Source: RGIG8748 sp045578205 (GTDB lineage Bacteria; Bacillota; Clostridia; UMGS1810). From it: 18,957 nucleotides of DNA. Positions 1-7,479 of this stretch are shown one piece after another. A program made the translations under genes and the position numbers. How positions within the stretch are numbered: the first letter of the stretch is position 1; each line of letters opens with the position of its first letter. Location: positions 1 through 18,957 of the forward strand of contig JAZNJU010000187.1 in the NCBI GenBank assembly GCA_045578205.1, in the 5' to 3' direction. Under the pieces are notes generated by a model. It had not been told where the DNA came from. It saw nothing but the letters and a program-made list of their open reading frames with translations, and searched no databases.

Positions 1-143
1 TTTTGACGAAGTAGTGTCTCAAAAAGCCATCAAAAAACACATTCGGATATTAATACATTTGCTTTCTCTTCGGGTCCCCCTCGCAAGGCAAGCCTTACTC
101 GGTTCAGTTCGCTTATTCTGCATCTTATTTTCCTATCCCCAGG

Positions 144-177
144 GGTGTAAATCAATTCTTACGAATTGATTTACACC
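144..177. other. Perfect 15-bp hairpin downstream of the HAD gene
   Basis: Positions 144-158 and 163-177 are exact reverse complements around a 4-base loop (ttac). The hairpin begins 10 bases beyond the stop codon of the minus-strand HAD gene, where a terminator is expected. However, neither strand has a T-run directly after the stem, so it is not a standard intrinsic terminator. Bases 60-140 to its left are richer in G and C than the surrounding A/T-rich sequence and contain a small AAGGC-AA-GCCTT dyad at 85-96. The whole stretch 1-186 could be a dispersed non-coding repeat or the end of a small mobile element, but only one copy lies in this window. I see no gene in 1-186. Confidence 0.5.
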
Positions 178-186
178 TCCTATGTT

Positions 187-1005
187 TTAGTCTTCAAAAC
201 TCATATAAAATTCATCTATAAGTTTCTTTTCATATTCTCCTGAATATTTACATTCAAAGAACATCTTAAGCGCTTCATCGTGGAATTTCTTCCAGGATTC
301 AACTTCTTTGCCTGCAACAATGGGGTAGAACAGGGCATTGATACTTTTTGCCGCTTCAAGGTCGCCTATGGCATCGCCAATCATAAGAATGCAGTCTTTA
401 TCATATTTGCCGTCGGCAACGGACTTTAACTGTTCTTTTTTTGTGCCGTTTTCTTTGCCCAGTATCACAGAAGTAAATTCTGCAATACCGCCGCTCTTCC
501 AGTCGGTTTCAAGACCCTCCTTGGTAGCGGAGGATATAACGCCTATGTTTGCAGTAGGAATTGCCTTTTCCAAAGATTCTCTCACATACTTAAAGGGCAT
601 TATGCCTTCGCAGTTTTTGGAAAATAGTTCATCGGAACGTCTGTTCCACTCCACAACCTTTTGCATAAACTGACTTCCGCACTCTTGGGCAAATTCTTCG
701 AGTGCCTTGGTGGAAAATCCTCTGCCCGAATTTACAAAAGCCTCAAGGTCGGAAAAATCTTCGCTGAATAATCCTTCCTCTGCCATCCTCTGAAAGGTCA
801 TAAGTTGTCCCGGAAAACGGTTTACTCCTCGTGTTTTGGAGTAGAGATTGATTTTTTGCTCAATTTCGGCGGCACGCTCTTTCACATCATACAAATTCCA
901 TACTTCAAGCATTGCAGGTATGAAAGAATCTGTATGTTTTATTGTCATACTGTCAAAGGCTGTACCGTCGGAATCAATGCCTATAAAGAATTTCTTATCG
1001 TACAT
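187..1005 (-). CDS. HAD-superfamily hydrolase (phosphatase-like)
   Basis: This is a 272-residue cytoplasmic HAD hydrolase. All four HAD motifs are visible: IDSDGT at about 10-15 (nucleophile D11, acid/base D13), VISSAT at about 157-161, a lysine pair at 189-190, and IGDAIGD at about 209-215 with acidic D211 and D215. A helical cap domain fits residues 20-140. I start it at the ATG at 1005, not the GTG at 1014, because AGGTGA lies 5 bases before the ATG and includes that GTG. The start overlaps the stop of the upstream GH3 gene by 11 bases, so the two are co-transcribed and probably translationally coupled. HAD proteins act on small phosphorylated metabolites; the substrate cannot be read from sequence. 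A sugar phosphate would suit the GH3 neighbour, but that is inference. Confidence 0.85.
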   Translation of the reverse strand: MYDKKFFIGIDSDGTAFDSMTIKHTDSFIPAMLEVWNLYDVKERAAEIEQKINLYSKTRGVNRFPGQLMTFQRMAEEGLFSEDFSDLEAFVNSGRGFSTKALEEFAQECGSQFMQKVVEWNRRSDELFSKNCEGIMPFKYVRESLEKAIPTANIGVISSATKEGLETDWKSGGIAEFTSVILGKENGTKKEQLKSVADGKYDKDCILMIGDAIGDLEAAKSINALFYPIVAGKEVESWKKFHDEALKMFFECKYSGEYEKKLIDEFYMSFED

Positions 1006-2704
1006 TGCCGTCACCTGAGAAAATCATGTTTGCAAGTTCTTTGAAACTTTCCAGAGAGGAACTGTATGTACAAATTACGTTTCTGTACTCCGGCTGTACC
1101 GTGAAAGGATAGGGGGAGTTTGTAACCACGATAATAGGCTTATCTGTCTTTTTGTGAAGTTCTTTAACAAAACTGTTGCCGCTGTCGGGGTTTCTTCTGT
1201 CGAAGTAATTTGTGATTATTATCACATCAGCCTCGTCCATTCTCTCATACACACGCTTTCTCTCGTCTTCTGTGTATTTCATTGTAGTTTCTACACAGTA
1301 CACATCGTCGGAATATTTAAGCATTTCAAGCCACGGAGTAGCAGGATTTAACTTCTGTGTGTTTGTTCTTTCGTGAACAGGGTTTACCTGATATACAAAG
1401 AGTGCCTTTGTGCCTTTCTTTAAAGGAAGAACATCATCTTTGTTGCTTATTACATTCATTGCCTGCTTTGCGGCGCGGAGAGCAATTTCTGCAACCTTGG
1501 GATCATTTATACCCTCGCTTGCCATTGCAACATCTTTAATCTGTTCTTCATTAAAGAAACCGTAATCATACTTAACGCCGAGTGTTCTGGATACTGCATC
1601 GTTAAGTCTTTCTTCGCTAAGTCTTCCATCTTTTACAGCATCTATAATTGCAGGGATAACCTCGTCTATGAGACCGCCCTCGTCACGAAGAAGAACAAGG
1701 TCACAGCCTGCATTGAGAGCCTCTAAGCAAGCATCCTTAACTTCAAATTTGGATATGATACCGCCCATGGTGATTTCGTCGGTTGTTACTACACCCTTAA
1801 ATCCAAGTTCGCCCTTTAAGAGGTCTGTTACAATCTTCTTGGAAAGTGTAGCCGGAAGACCGGAATCGTCAAATGCGGGATATGCCGTGTGAGCGGTCAT
1901 GATGGCAGGAAGACCTGCTTCGATGAGTTTTCTGTAGGGTTTAACATGCTCCATAAGAACTTCCTTGGGCTCGTCTATTACAGGAAGACCATGGTGTGCA
2001 TCGGCAGCGGAAGGACCTCTTCCGGGGAAATGCTTACCTGTTGCTATGATGCCTGCTTCCCTGTAACCTTTGATAGCCTCAGCAGCATATTCTGCGGCAG
2101 TATCAGGGTCTTCTGCATAACTTCTTGCACCAATTTCGGGGTTAAGAGGATTGGTATTCACATCAAGAACAGGGGAGTGAATCCAGTTGAAACCAAGGGG
2201 AGCAAGTTGTCTTCCAACAGCCCATGCAACATCGTGGGCAAGGTTCTTGTCGCCGCTGTGAGTAATACCCATGCAACTGGGGAAGTATTTTACACCGCCT
2301 CTGTAGTAATCGGCAGAAACATCACCCTCAAAGTCAAAAGTAAAGTGGAGGGGAATTCCGCCGTTATCAATTGCAGCCTGCTTCAGTGTGTTGGCGTATT
2401 CGCAGAACTCTTCATTGGTAAAGTGAGGTACAGGGATATCGGGTAGGAAATCCTTAATGGTACCCTTGTACGGTCTCTGGAGTCTGGATGCAAAATCGGT
2501 GTTTGTGCCGTTTGGGTCGTGCTTGACAGTTCTTATTCTCCACATAAGACCTGCACGGATACCTGCAGGACGATAGGTCTTGATTCTTCTGATAATTTCC
2601 GGAGTTACGGTTGCACCAACGTAACCGATTACGAAACACTGGCCTACCTTTTCCTCAACTGACATTTCGTTTAATTTTTGTTGTATAAATTCTTGCTTTC
2701 CCAT
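995..2704 (-). CDS. Glycoside hydrolase family 3 protein, beta-N-acetylhexosaminidase (NagZ)-like
   Basis: This 569-residue protein has the two-domain GH3 layout: a TIM-barrel domain (about 1-380) and a C-terminal alpha/beta domain (about 400-565). No signal peptide is seen, so it is probably cytoplasmic. NagZ-type landmarks are the NPLNPEIGARSYAEDP segment (185-200), KHFPGRG (224-230), the loop ADAHHGLP carrying the D235/H237 dyad used by NagZ enzymes as general acid/base, and TTDEITM (307-313) with nucleophile D309. Most NagZ proteins have KHFPGHG; here an arginine replaces the histidine, which may alter subsite binding. Family members release N-acetylglucosamine from muropeptides or chitooligosaccharides. 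The start is the ATG at 2704, preceded by AAAGGA at 8 bases; the longer in-frame extension to 2797 crosses the promoter. It is the first gene of an operon with the HAD hydrolase. Confidence 0.88.
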   Translation of the reverse strand: MGKQEFIQQKLNEMSVEEKVGQCFVIGYVGATVTPEIIRRIKTYRPAGIRAGLMWRIRTVKHDPNGTNTDFASRLQRPYKGTIKDFLPDIPVPHFTNEEFCEYANTLKQAAIDNGGIPLHFTFDFEGDVSADYYRGGVKYFPSCMGITHSGDKNLAHDVAWAVGRQLAPLGFNWIHSPVLDVNTNPLNPEIGARSYAEDPDTAAEYAAEAIKGYREAGIIATGKHFPGRGPSAADAHHGLPVIDEPKEVLMEHVKPYRKLIEAGLPAIMTAHTAYPAFDDSGLPATLSKKIVTDLLKGELGFKGVVTTDEITMGGIISKFEVKDACLEALNAGCDLVLLRDEGGLIDEVIPAIIDAVKDGRLSEERLNDAVSRTLGVKYDYGFFNEEQIKDVAMASEGINDPKVAEIALRAAKQAMNVISNKDDVLPLKKGTKALFVYQVNPVHERTNTQKLNPATPWLEMLKYSDDVYCVETTMKYTEDERKRVYERMDEADVIIITNYFDRRNPDSGNSFVKELHKKTDKPIIVVTNSPYPFTVQPEYRNVICTYSSSLESFKELANMIFSGDGNVR

Positions 2705-2735
2705 AATGTCATTCCTTTCAGAATATATTTTGTCT

Positions 2736-2764
2736 ATTATACTTTTTTTGGGTGTTTCAGTCAA
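2736..2764 (-). promoter_or_regulatory. Sigma-A promoter of the GH3-HAD operon
   Basis: On the minus strand TTGACT (2764-2759) is followed by a 17-base spacer and TATAAT (2741-2736). This near-consensus promoter sits 32 bases before the GH3 start codon, and it rules out the longer upstream translation start. Confidence 0.8.
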
Positions 2765-2804
2765 CAATTTCAATGATTTTGCATAAAAAAATGACATTAA
2801 TTCA

Positions 2805-2841
2805 TAAAAAAAGTAAAAACCCGAAATTCAGGTTTTTACTT
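2805..2841 (-). terminator. Intrinsic terminator of mreB
   Basis: An 11-bp stem (2831-2841 with 2811-2821) and 9-base loop is followed on the minus strand by eight T (2812-2805). It starts 11 bases beyond the mreB stop codon and separates mreB from the GH3-HAD operon promoter. Confidence 0.85.
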
Positions 2842-2851
2842 AAAAATATTA

Positions 2852-3856
2852 TTAAAGATGACTGTTGACAATGGAATCAAGGTTTTCCAGAGCGATTCCG
2901 GTGCCTTTTGCTACACAGGATACCGCATCGTCGGCAATTTTTACAGGGATACCCGTGTTTTGGGAAATCAACTTGTCCAGACCATAGAGCAGAGAACCAC
3001 CGCCGGTAAAGAGAATACCGTTTTTCATAATGTCGGATAGAAGTTCGGGCGGAATTCTTTCCAGAACACCTCTTACACCTGCCACAATGTCATTGGCAGG
3101 TTCTTTGAGTGCATCCAGCATTTCCATGGAAGATACGCTCACCGAAGAGGGAAGACCCGTCTGCAAGTTTCTGCCTTTAACATCCATGCGGACGATTTCG
3201 TCTCTTTCAAAGCAACAACCGATTGTTTTTTTGACACTTTCTGCTGTGGATTCACCGATTGTAATATTATATTGCTTTTTGATGTATCTGATTATTGCCT
3301 GATCGAATTCATCACCTGCTATTTTTAGTGAGTCGTGCACAACAATGCCGTTTAAAGAGATAACCGCAATGTCGCAAGTACCGCCGCCGATGTCAACGAC
3401 CATAGTGCCTGTGGGTTTGGAAATATCCACTCCGGCGCCCAAAGCGGCAGCCAGCGGTTCTTCGATGAGATATGCCTTTTTTGCACCCGCATTTGTTGTG
3501 GCATCAATTACGGATTTCTTTTCCACTTCTGTAACAATGCTCGGAACACACACAACAACCTTAGGCTTGAATATTGAGCGCTTGCAAACTTTTGACAAAA
3601 GGTATTTAATCATAACTTCTGTAGTTACATAGTCCGAAATAACACCTGCCTTAAGAGGGCGGATTGCAACTATGTTTGCAGGAGTTCTGCCAATCATTTT
3701 CTGAGCATTTATTCCAACGGCTCTGATCTTTTTTGTGTTATTGTCTATGGAAACTACACTTGGTTCATTCAGTACAATACCTTTTCCTTTAACATAAACA
3801 AGGATTGTTGCTGTACCCAGATCTATACCGATTTCTTGAGATTTCCAAAAGGGCAT
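2852..3856 (-). CDS. mreB: Rod shape-determining protein MreB/Mbl family
   Basis: This 334-residue bacterial actin polymerises with ATP along the inner face of the membrane and guides lateral peptidoglycan synthesis. Actin-fold ATP motifs are present: phosphate-1 GIDLGTA (10-16), phosphate-2 VVDIGGGTCDIAVIS near the middle, and the adenosine motif FTGGGSLLYGL towards the C terminus. RPLKAGVISDY is typical of MreB/Mbl. The start is the ATG at 3856, with AGGAGG 8 bases before it; a TTG one codon upstream is an unlikely start. The gene stands alone with its own promoter and terminator, without mreC, mreD or minCD beside it. That fits an Mbl/MreBH-like extra paralogue, but sequence reading cannot separate MreB from Mbl. 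The divergent neighbour is the DUF3343 gene. Confidence 0.93.
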   Translation of the reverse strand: MPFWKSQEIGIDLGTATILVYVKGKGIVLNEPSVVSIDNNTKKIRAVGINAQKMIGRTPANIVAIRPLKAGVISDYVTTEVMIKYLLSKVCKRSIFKPKVVVCVPSIVTEVEKKSVIDATTNAGAKKAYLIEEPLAAALGAGVDISKPTGTMVVDIGGGTCDIAVISLNGIVVHDSLKIAGDEFDQAIIRYIKKQYNITIGESTAESVKKTIGCCFERDEIVRMDVKGRNLQTGLPSSVSVSSMEMLDALKEPANDIVAGVRGVLERIPPELLSDIMKNGILFTGGGSLLYGLDKLISQNTGIPVKIADDAVSCVAKGTGIALENLDSIVNSHL

Positions 3857-3888
3857 CAAAGTATCCTCCTAAAATTTTCTATATTATA

Positions 3889-3916
3889 ATTATACATTTT
3901 ATTTCAAATAAATCAA
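3889..3916 (-). promoter_or_regulatory. Promoter of mreB
   Basis: On the minus strand TTGATT (3916-3911), a 16-base spacer and TATAAT (3894-3889) lie upstream of the AGGAGG site. A second overlapping TATAAT is at 3888-3883. I found no equally clear plus-strand promoter for the divergent DUF3343 gene in 3917-3984. Confidence 0.6.
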
Positions 3917-3996
3917 TACCCAAACCGATTTTTCTGTAACCTAATTTAAAAGAGCAGAATAAACTAACAAGGAAATATTAAATCGGAGGTGGTATT

Positions 3997-4242
3997 ATGA
4001 ATAAGGTCTTGATAGTGCTTTTGTCATCAACATCTGCATTTTCCGTTAAGACTCTTTTGGAAAAACGATACAAAATTCATTCCGAAATTATACAGGCACC
4101 GGCAAAAATTGCATCCCTTGGTTGCAGTTATTGTCTTGAAATAGATGGACATGATGCCAAAACGGCAATAAATATAATAAAGGTGTCAGGCATTTCGACC
4201 CGAGGGGTTTATACAGCCGACACATATGAAAGGATATTCTGA
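3997..4242 (+). CDS. DUF3343 family protein, putative Se/S carrier
   Basis: This is an 81-residue protein of the small DUF3343 family, described in Pfam as a putative Se/S carrier. It begins with a hydrophobic strand (MNKVLIVLLSS) and then a segment on the family pattern P-x-x-I-x-x-x-C, here PAKIASLGCSYCLEI at about 35-49. The two cysteines C43 and C46 are candidates to carry a persulfide or selenide. A strong GGAGGTGG site lies 4 bases before the ATG. The next gene is a class V cysteine desulfurase beginning 11 bases after the stop, so the two form an operon. The inferred role is to accept sulfur (or selenium) from that enzyme and pass it to a metal or cofactor target. The recipient is not in the window and no selD is visible. 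Confidence 0.8.
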   Translation: MNKVLIVLLSSTSAFSVKTLLEKRYKIHSEIIQAPAKIASLGCSYCLEIDGHDAKTAINIIKVSGISTRGVYTADTYERIF

Positions 4243-4253
4243 CAGGTGATTTT

Positions 4254-5390
4254 ATGATATATTTGGACAATGCCGCCACGTCGTGGCCAAAGCCTCTTGC
4301 AGTATCCGAAACCATGAAAGATTGTATGTTGAACTACTGCGCCAACCCCGGCAGAAGCGGACATAGCATGGCACTGGAAAGCGAAAGGGCGGTTTTTAAT
4401 TGCAGAGAAAAAGTTTCGGATTTGTTTGGTCTTGACAATCCCGAAAAGGTCATTTTTACACTAAATGCCACACACGCTCTTAACATCGTTATAAAGGGCT
4501 TACTTGATGAAAGAAAACACGCAATAATAACTTCGATGGAGCACAACAGTGTTTTAAGACCGTTGGCAGTTACGGGTGCCGACTATGATGTTTTAAAAGC
4601 GGACGAATATGGTTATGTCAATGAATACGAACTGGAAAAACTCATGAAACCAAATACCGCTCTAATAATATGCACTTTGTCATCAAATATATGCGGTTCG
4701 ATTCAGCCTTTTGAAAAAATCGGCGAAATTGCCAAAAAACACGGTGTTCCTTTTTTGTTGGACGCTTCACAGGGTGCAGGCAGTGTTGATATTAACATGA
4801 AATCAATGAATATAGATTTTCTTGCTTCCCCAGGACACAAGGGACTTTTAGGCCCCACAGGGACGGGTGTTTTGTGCGTAAATTCAGACTGTGAATTAAA
4901 GACACTTATGGAGGGAGGAACGGGAAGTCAGTCAAAAATAATTTCTCAGCCCGATGTTCTTCCCGACAGATTTGAAAGCGGAACTGTGAATGTTGTAGGT
5001 ATTGCAGGTCTTTCGGCGGGTCTTGACTACATTGCCAACCGCTCGGTAAACGCCATAGGAAGGTATGAAAATAAGTTGTGTAACTTGCTTGCACAAAATA
5101 TTTCTTCAATTTCAAATGTACGTCTTGTGGGATACAATCCGAAAAGACGTCGGACTTCCGTTCTATCTGCAGTTATAGACGGTACAGACAGCCTTTTGGC
5201 AGCCGCTATTCTCAATATAGATTATAAAATTGCCTGCCGTGCAGGATTTCACTGTGCATATACTGCACACGCTACTCTTGGAAGCAGCAGCACGGGCACT
5301 ATAAGATTCAGTCCCGGCATCTTTACAACGACAAAAGAAATAGATGAAGTTTCTTATGCAATGCGTGAAATTGCTTTACAAAAGAGATGA
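4254..5390 (+). CDS. Cysteine desulfurase, class V aminotransferase family (EF2568-like)
   Basis: This is a 378-residue fold-type I PLP enzyme that removes sulfur from cysteine as an enzyme-bound persulfide, leaving alanine. Landmarks: YLDNAATSWPKP at the N terminus, MEHNS with PLP-stacking H96, LLDASQGAG with D170, and SPGHKGLLGPTG with Schiff-base K196. Near the C terminus, RAGFHCA carries C334, the expected persulfide cysteine. The opening and the SPGHKGL/RxGFHCA signatures fit the EF2568-type desulfurase family, often found with DUF3343 and with selenium or molybdenum-hydroxylase genes, rather than housekeeping IscS. The ATG has AGGTGA 4 bases upstream and lies 11 bases after the DUF3343 stop. 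No SufU, IscU or mnmA follows, so it is not a general Fe-S operon. Confidence 0.88.
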   Translation: MIYLDNAATSWPKPLAVSETMKDCMLNYCANPGRSGHSMALESERAVFNCREKVSDLFGLDNPEKVIFTLNATHALNIVIKGLLDERKHAIITSMEHNSVLRPLAVTGADYDVLKADEYGYVNEYELEKLMKPNTALIICTLSSNICGSIQPFEKIGEIAKKHGVPFLLDASQGAGSVDINMKSMNIDFLASPGHKGLLGPTGTGVLCVNSDCELKTLMEGGTGSQSKIISQPDVLPDRFESGTVNVVGIAGLSAGLDYIANRSVNAIGRYENKLCNLLAQNISSISNVRLVGYNPKRRRTSVLSAVIDGTDSLLAAAILNIDYKIACRAGFHCAYTAHATLGSSSTGTIRFSPGIFTTTKEIDEVSYAMREIALQKR

Positions 5391-5400
5391 CAGGTAGTAT

Positions 5401-5453
5401 AATAAACACAACTAATGTTCAAAAACTATCGTTTTTGTTCCGAAGTGTTTATT
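5401..5453. repeat. Nested inverted repeats after the cysteine desulfurase gene
   Basis: AATAAACAC (5401-5409) is the exact complement of GTGTTTATT (5445-5453). Inside it CAAAAAC (5420-5426) pairs with GTTTTTG (5431-5437). The structure lies 10 bases beyond the desulfurase stop and may end that transcript, but there is no downstream T-run, so the terminator role is weak. Confidence 0.4.
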
Positions 5454-5468
5454 GAACCAAATAAGGAA

Positions 5469-5503
5469 GCAAGCCGTTAAAAGGCTTGCACTTATGGTAT
5501 AAT
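5469..5503 (+). promoter_or_regulatory. Extended -10 promoter with a dyad over the -35 region, for the DUF4432 gene
   Basis: TGGTATAAT (5495-5503) is an extended -10 element, 26 bases before the DUF4432 start codon. No good -35 is present. Instead GCAAGCC (5469-5475) and GGCTTGC (5483-5489) form a 7-bp dyad around 7 bases, covering the -35 and part of the spacer. This is a plausible repressor site, or alternatively the tail of upstream termination structure. Confidence 0.5.
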
Positions 5504-5529
5504 AAAAAAATAGCAAGGAGGAAATAACA

Positions 5530-6567
5530 ATGATATTAAATCTTAAAAAAGAATTCTTTTCAGACAAGGAATTTGTTCTTGCCGAAAACAAGGGAATGAA
5601 AGCCACAGCCTTTAAGTATTCCACAGGCGTATGCGCACTCAAGGTGGAAAACAAGAACGGATATTTCATAATTCTGCCTTTCCAGGGTCAGCAAATATGG
5701 AGAGCGGGTTTCTGCGGTAAGGAACTTACTATGAAAACCATGAAAGACGAACCTGTACCCAATGTACAGTTTTTAAAGACATACGGCGGATTTCTGCTCC
5801 ATTGCGGTATAACTTCCGTCGGTGCACCCGATGCGGACCATCTCCAGCATGGTGAAATCCCCAACATTGAATATGACACCGCTTACATGGAAGTGGGCGA
5901 GGACTACATGGCAGTAGGCGGAAGTGTGGATTACAATGTGTCATTTGTGAAGAGATACATTTTCTCTCCCAAGTGCACACTCACTGCAGACGGAACCACG
6001 CTCAAAATCGATGTGCAACTCAAAAATCTGCGTGAAGACCCGTTGGAATATGCGTACCTTTGCCACATCAACTTTGCACCTATCTACGGCGCAAAACTCC
6101 ACTACAATGCAAAATGCAAGACAGTTCACAGAATTGTCCCCGATGATATGAATCCCGACAAAAAGGCAAAACTTATTGCTCAGTTGGATGCTCTGGAAAA
6201 GGATGTTCACTGTGCAGACATCGTTGGAGAAGCCGGTCAGTTCTATCAGCCCGAAATCTGCTGTACCATGATATACGAGGGCGACAAAGGATACACACTT
6301 CAGCACGAAGATGGTGTGGGTGCTTGCTATGTTTGCCATCCCACAGATGCACTCCCCTGTTCCATCAGATGGATTTCCCGCTCTGAAACAGAAGATGCAA
6401 TGGGTATGGTTCTTCCTTCCACCTGCGAACACAGAGGCTACCAGTACATAAAGGAAAACGGACAACTTAAGTACCTTGAACCCTACGGAACTCTCAATTT
6501 CACCATGGAAGCAGGCTGGATAGATGACGCTAAGGCAAGGGAAGTAATAAAGAAAATAAAAGGCTAA
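5530..6567 (+). CDS. DUF4432 family protein, aldose 1-epimerase-like fold
   Basis: This 345-residue cytoplasmic protein resembles the DUF4432 family, which has the beta-sandwich fold of galactose mutarotase. Visible family-type segments are LPFQGQQIWRAGFCGKEL (about 49-66), KTYGGFLLHCGITSVGAPD (about 83-101) and HLQHGEIPN (about 104-112), with histidines that could act in a carbohydrate site; a CEHRGYQY segment lies near 309. AAGGAGG precedes the ATG. It has its own promoter and ends only 2 bases from the stop of the convergent AraC gene, with no clear terminator between them beyond an A/T-rich imperfect stem. DUF4432 proteins are poorly characterised but often sit among sugar and uronate genes, as here beside uxaB-uxaA. 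A mutarotase or sugar-binding role is inference. Confidence 0.82.
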   Translation: MILNLKKEFFSDKEFVLAENKGMKATAFKYSTGVCALKVENKNGYFIILPFQGQQIWRAGFCGKELTMKTMKDEPVPNVQFLKTYGGFLLHCGITSVGAPDADHLQHGEIPNIEYDTAYMEVGEDYMAVGGSVDYNVSFVKRYIFSPKCTLTADGTTLKIDVQLKNLREDPLEYAYLCHINFAPIYGAKLHYNAKCKTVHRIVPDDMNPDKKAKLIAQLDALEKDVHCADIVGEAGQFYQPEICCTMIYEGDKGYTLQHEDGVGACYVCHPTDALPCSIRWISRSETEDAMGMVLPSTCEHRGYQYIKENGQLKYLEPYGTLNFTMEAGWIDDAKAREVIKKIKG

Positions 6568-6569
6568 AC

Positions 6570-7364
6570 CTATTTTTTATTTTCCAACTGAAACTTTTTG
6601 GGAGATATTCCATACATTTTTTTGAATTTCAAAGAAAAATAGTTGCTGTCATTAAAGCCGCAATCCGCCGCCAATTCGGCAATGGAGACATTGTCACCGC
6701 GACGGAGGGCGGCTTCGGCTTTTTTCATCCGCAGTTCATTTATGTATCTGCAAAAAGAAAAACCTGTTTCACCCGAAAATGTTCTGGAAAAATGCTCCGG
6801 ACTTACTCGGCAGATTCCGGCAACCTCTTCCAGAGAAATATTGTGACAGTAGTTTTCGTGAATGTAGTCCAGTGCCTTTTGCATGTAATCCTTTCCTTTG
6901 GCAGAGGGAATGTACCTGTTTTTGTTTTTTGCAACGGTCAGAAAGAGAATGTTTGTGTATGCTTCCAGATATTTGTCGGCATATTCTCCAGGGTGGAGGT
7001 ATTCCTGCTCAATTTTTTTGAGTATCTGCGAAATTCCGTCATCTTCGGTACGCCGCAGCAGGGCACCGTCTGAAAAAAATTTCTGTACGCACTCGGGAAT
7101 ATATTTTTCCGAACAGTTAATGAGGATACGGGAATGGATACTGTCCACATACTCCGTGTTGTGTATTATCCCCTGGGGTATAAAAATAAGGTCTCCTGCC
7201 CTGAGGTTGTAGCGCGTGCCGTCAACAAAGTATGTGCATTTTCCCTCGGTTATGAAGTAGATTTCAAAGAGATTGTGATAGTGACTTTTGTGAGAGCGTT
7301 TACCTACCCATTTTATGTTTTTGTCGTGACTGAAAAAAAAGGATTGGCTGAATTTGAATTGCAT
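6570..7364 (-). CDS. AraC family transcriptional regulator with N-terminal cupin domain
   Basis: This is a 264-residue regulator. Residues about 20-90 form an AraC-type cupin sensor: HYHNLFEIYFITEGKC, then LRAGDLIFIPQGIIH. Residues about 165-262 hold the double helix-turn-helix, including ISLEEVAGICRVSPEHFSRTF and the second-helix signature IAELAADCGFNDSNYFSLKF followed by KKMYGISPKKF. AGGTGA lies 6 bases before the ATG. It is divergent from uxaB-uxaA, and the intergenic region holds repeated candidate half-sites, one overlapping its own candidate promoter. The likely job is sugar- or uronate-responsive control of uxaBA and itself. The effector cannot be named. Its stop (TAG) is 2 bases from the DUF4432 stop. 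Confidence 0.9.
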   Translation of the reverse strand: MQFKFSQSFFFSHDKNIKWVGKRSHKSHYHNLFEIYFITEGKCTYFVDGTRYNLRAGDLIFIPQGIIHNTEYVDSIHSRILINCSEKYIPECVQKFFSDGALLRRTEDDGISQILKKIEQEYLHPGEYADKYLEAYTNILFLTVAKNKNRYIPSAKGKDYMQKALDYIHENYCHNISLEEVAGICRVSPEHFSRTFSGETGFSFCRYINELRMKKAEAALRRGDNVSIAELAADCGFNDSNYFSLKFKKMYGISPKKFQLENKK

Positions 7365-7383
7365 GGTATTTCACCTCATATAT

Positions 7384-7412
7384 ATCATAATACGCCTAAT
7401 CAAAAAAATCAA
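7384..7412 (-). promoter_or_regulatory. Candidate promoter of the cupin-type AraC gene
   Basis: On the minus strand TTGATT (7412-7407), a 17-base spacer and TATGAT (7389-7384) precede the AraC gene. The -35 overlaps the left arm of the 13-bp inverted repeat, which suggests autoregulation. Confidence 0.5.
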
Positions 7413-7479
7413 GAAAATTATGGTTTTATGTCAAAATAATCAAGGAAAACTCTAAAAAATTGACCTATAATTTTCTTGA
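7408..7479 (+). promoter_or_regulatory. Candidate AraC operator and uxaB promoter region
   Basis: TCAAGAAAATTAT (7409-7421) and ATAATTTTCTTGA (7467-7479) are a perfect 13-bp inverted repeat, 58 bp centre to centre. A third, direct near-copy, ATCAAGGAAA (7439-7448), lies 31 bp (about three helical turns) after ATCAAGAAAA at 7408. TATAAT (7466-7471) is the likely -10 of uxaB. It lacks a proper -35, and the 7439-7448 half-site occupies exactly that position, as in activator-dependent AraC promoters. An alternative TTGACC-17-TATGTT at 7460-7488 would start transcription inside the ribosome binding site and is disfavoured. Confidence 0.6.

Noticed and set aside
2..169. Open plus-strand frame entering from the left edge as the end of an upstream gene
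   Set aside because: The translated 50-odd residues look like low-value hydrophobic and arginine-rich read-through of non-coding sequence, and the frame runs into the 15-bp hairpin. No family is recognisable.
1889..2446. Plus-strand open frame of 185 codons opposite the GH3 gene
   Set aside because: It lies wholly within the coding strand of a recognised GH3 enzyme and its composition is that of an antisense shadow.
2704..2797. N-terminal extension of the GH3 protein to 2797
   Set aside because: The extension crosses a TTGACT-17-TATAAT promoter and the ribosome binding site of the internal ATG at 2704, and adds no family-like sequence.
3968..3978. CAAGGAAATAT before the DUF3343 gene as a third copy of the PocR-type element
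   Set aside because: Only the last part of the 30-bp element matches; the TCGCGGAACATATT half is absent. A short A/G-rich match is expected by chance near ribosome binding sites.
5941..6465. Minus-strand open frame of 174 codons opposite the DUF4432 gene
   Set aside because: It is antisense to a recognised family protein and lacks a ribosome binding site.
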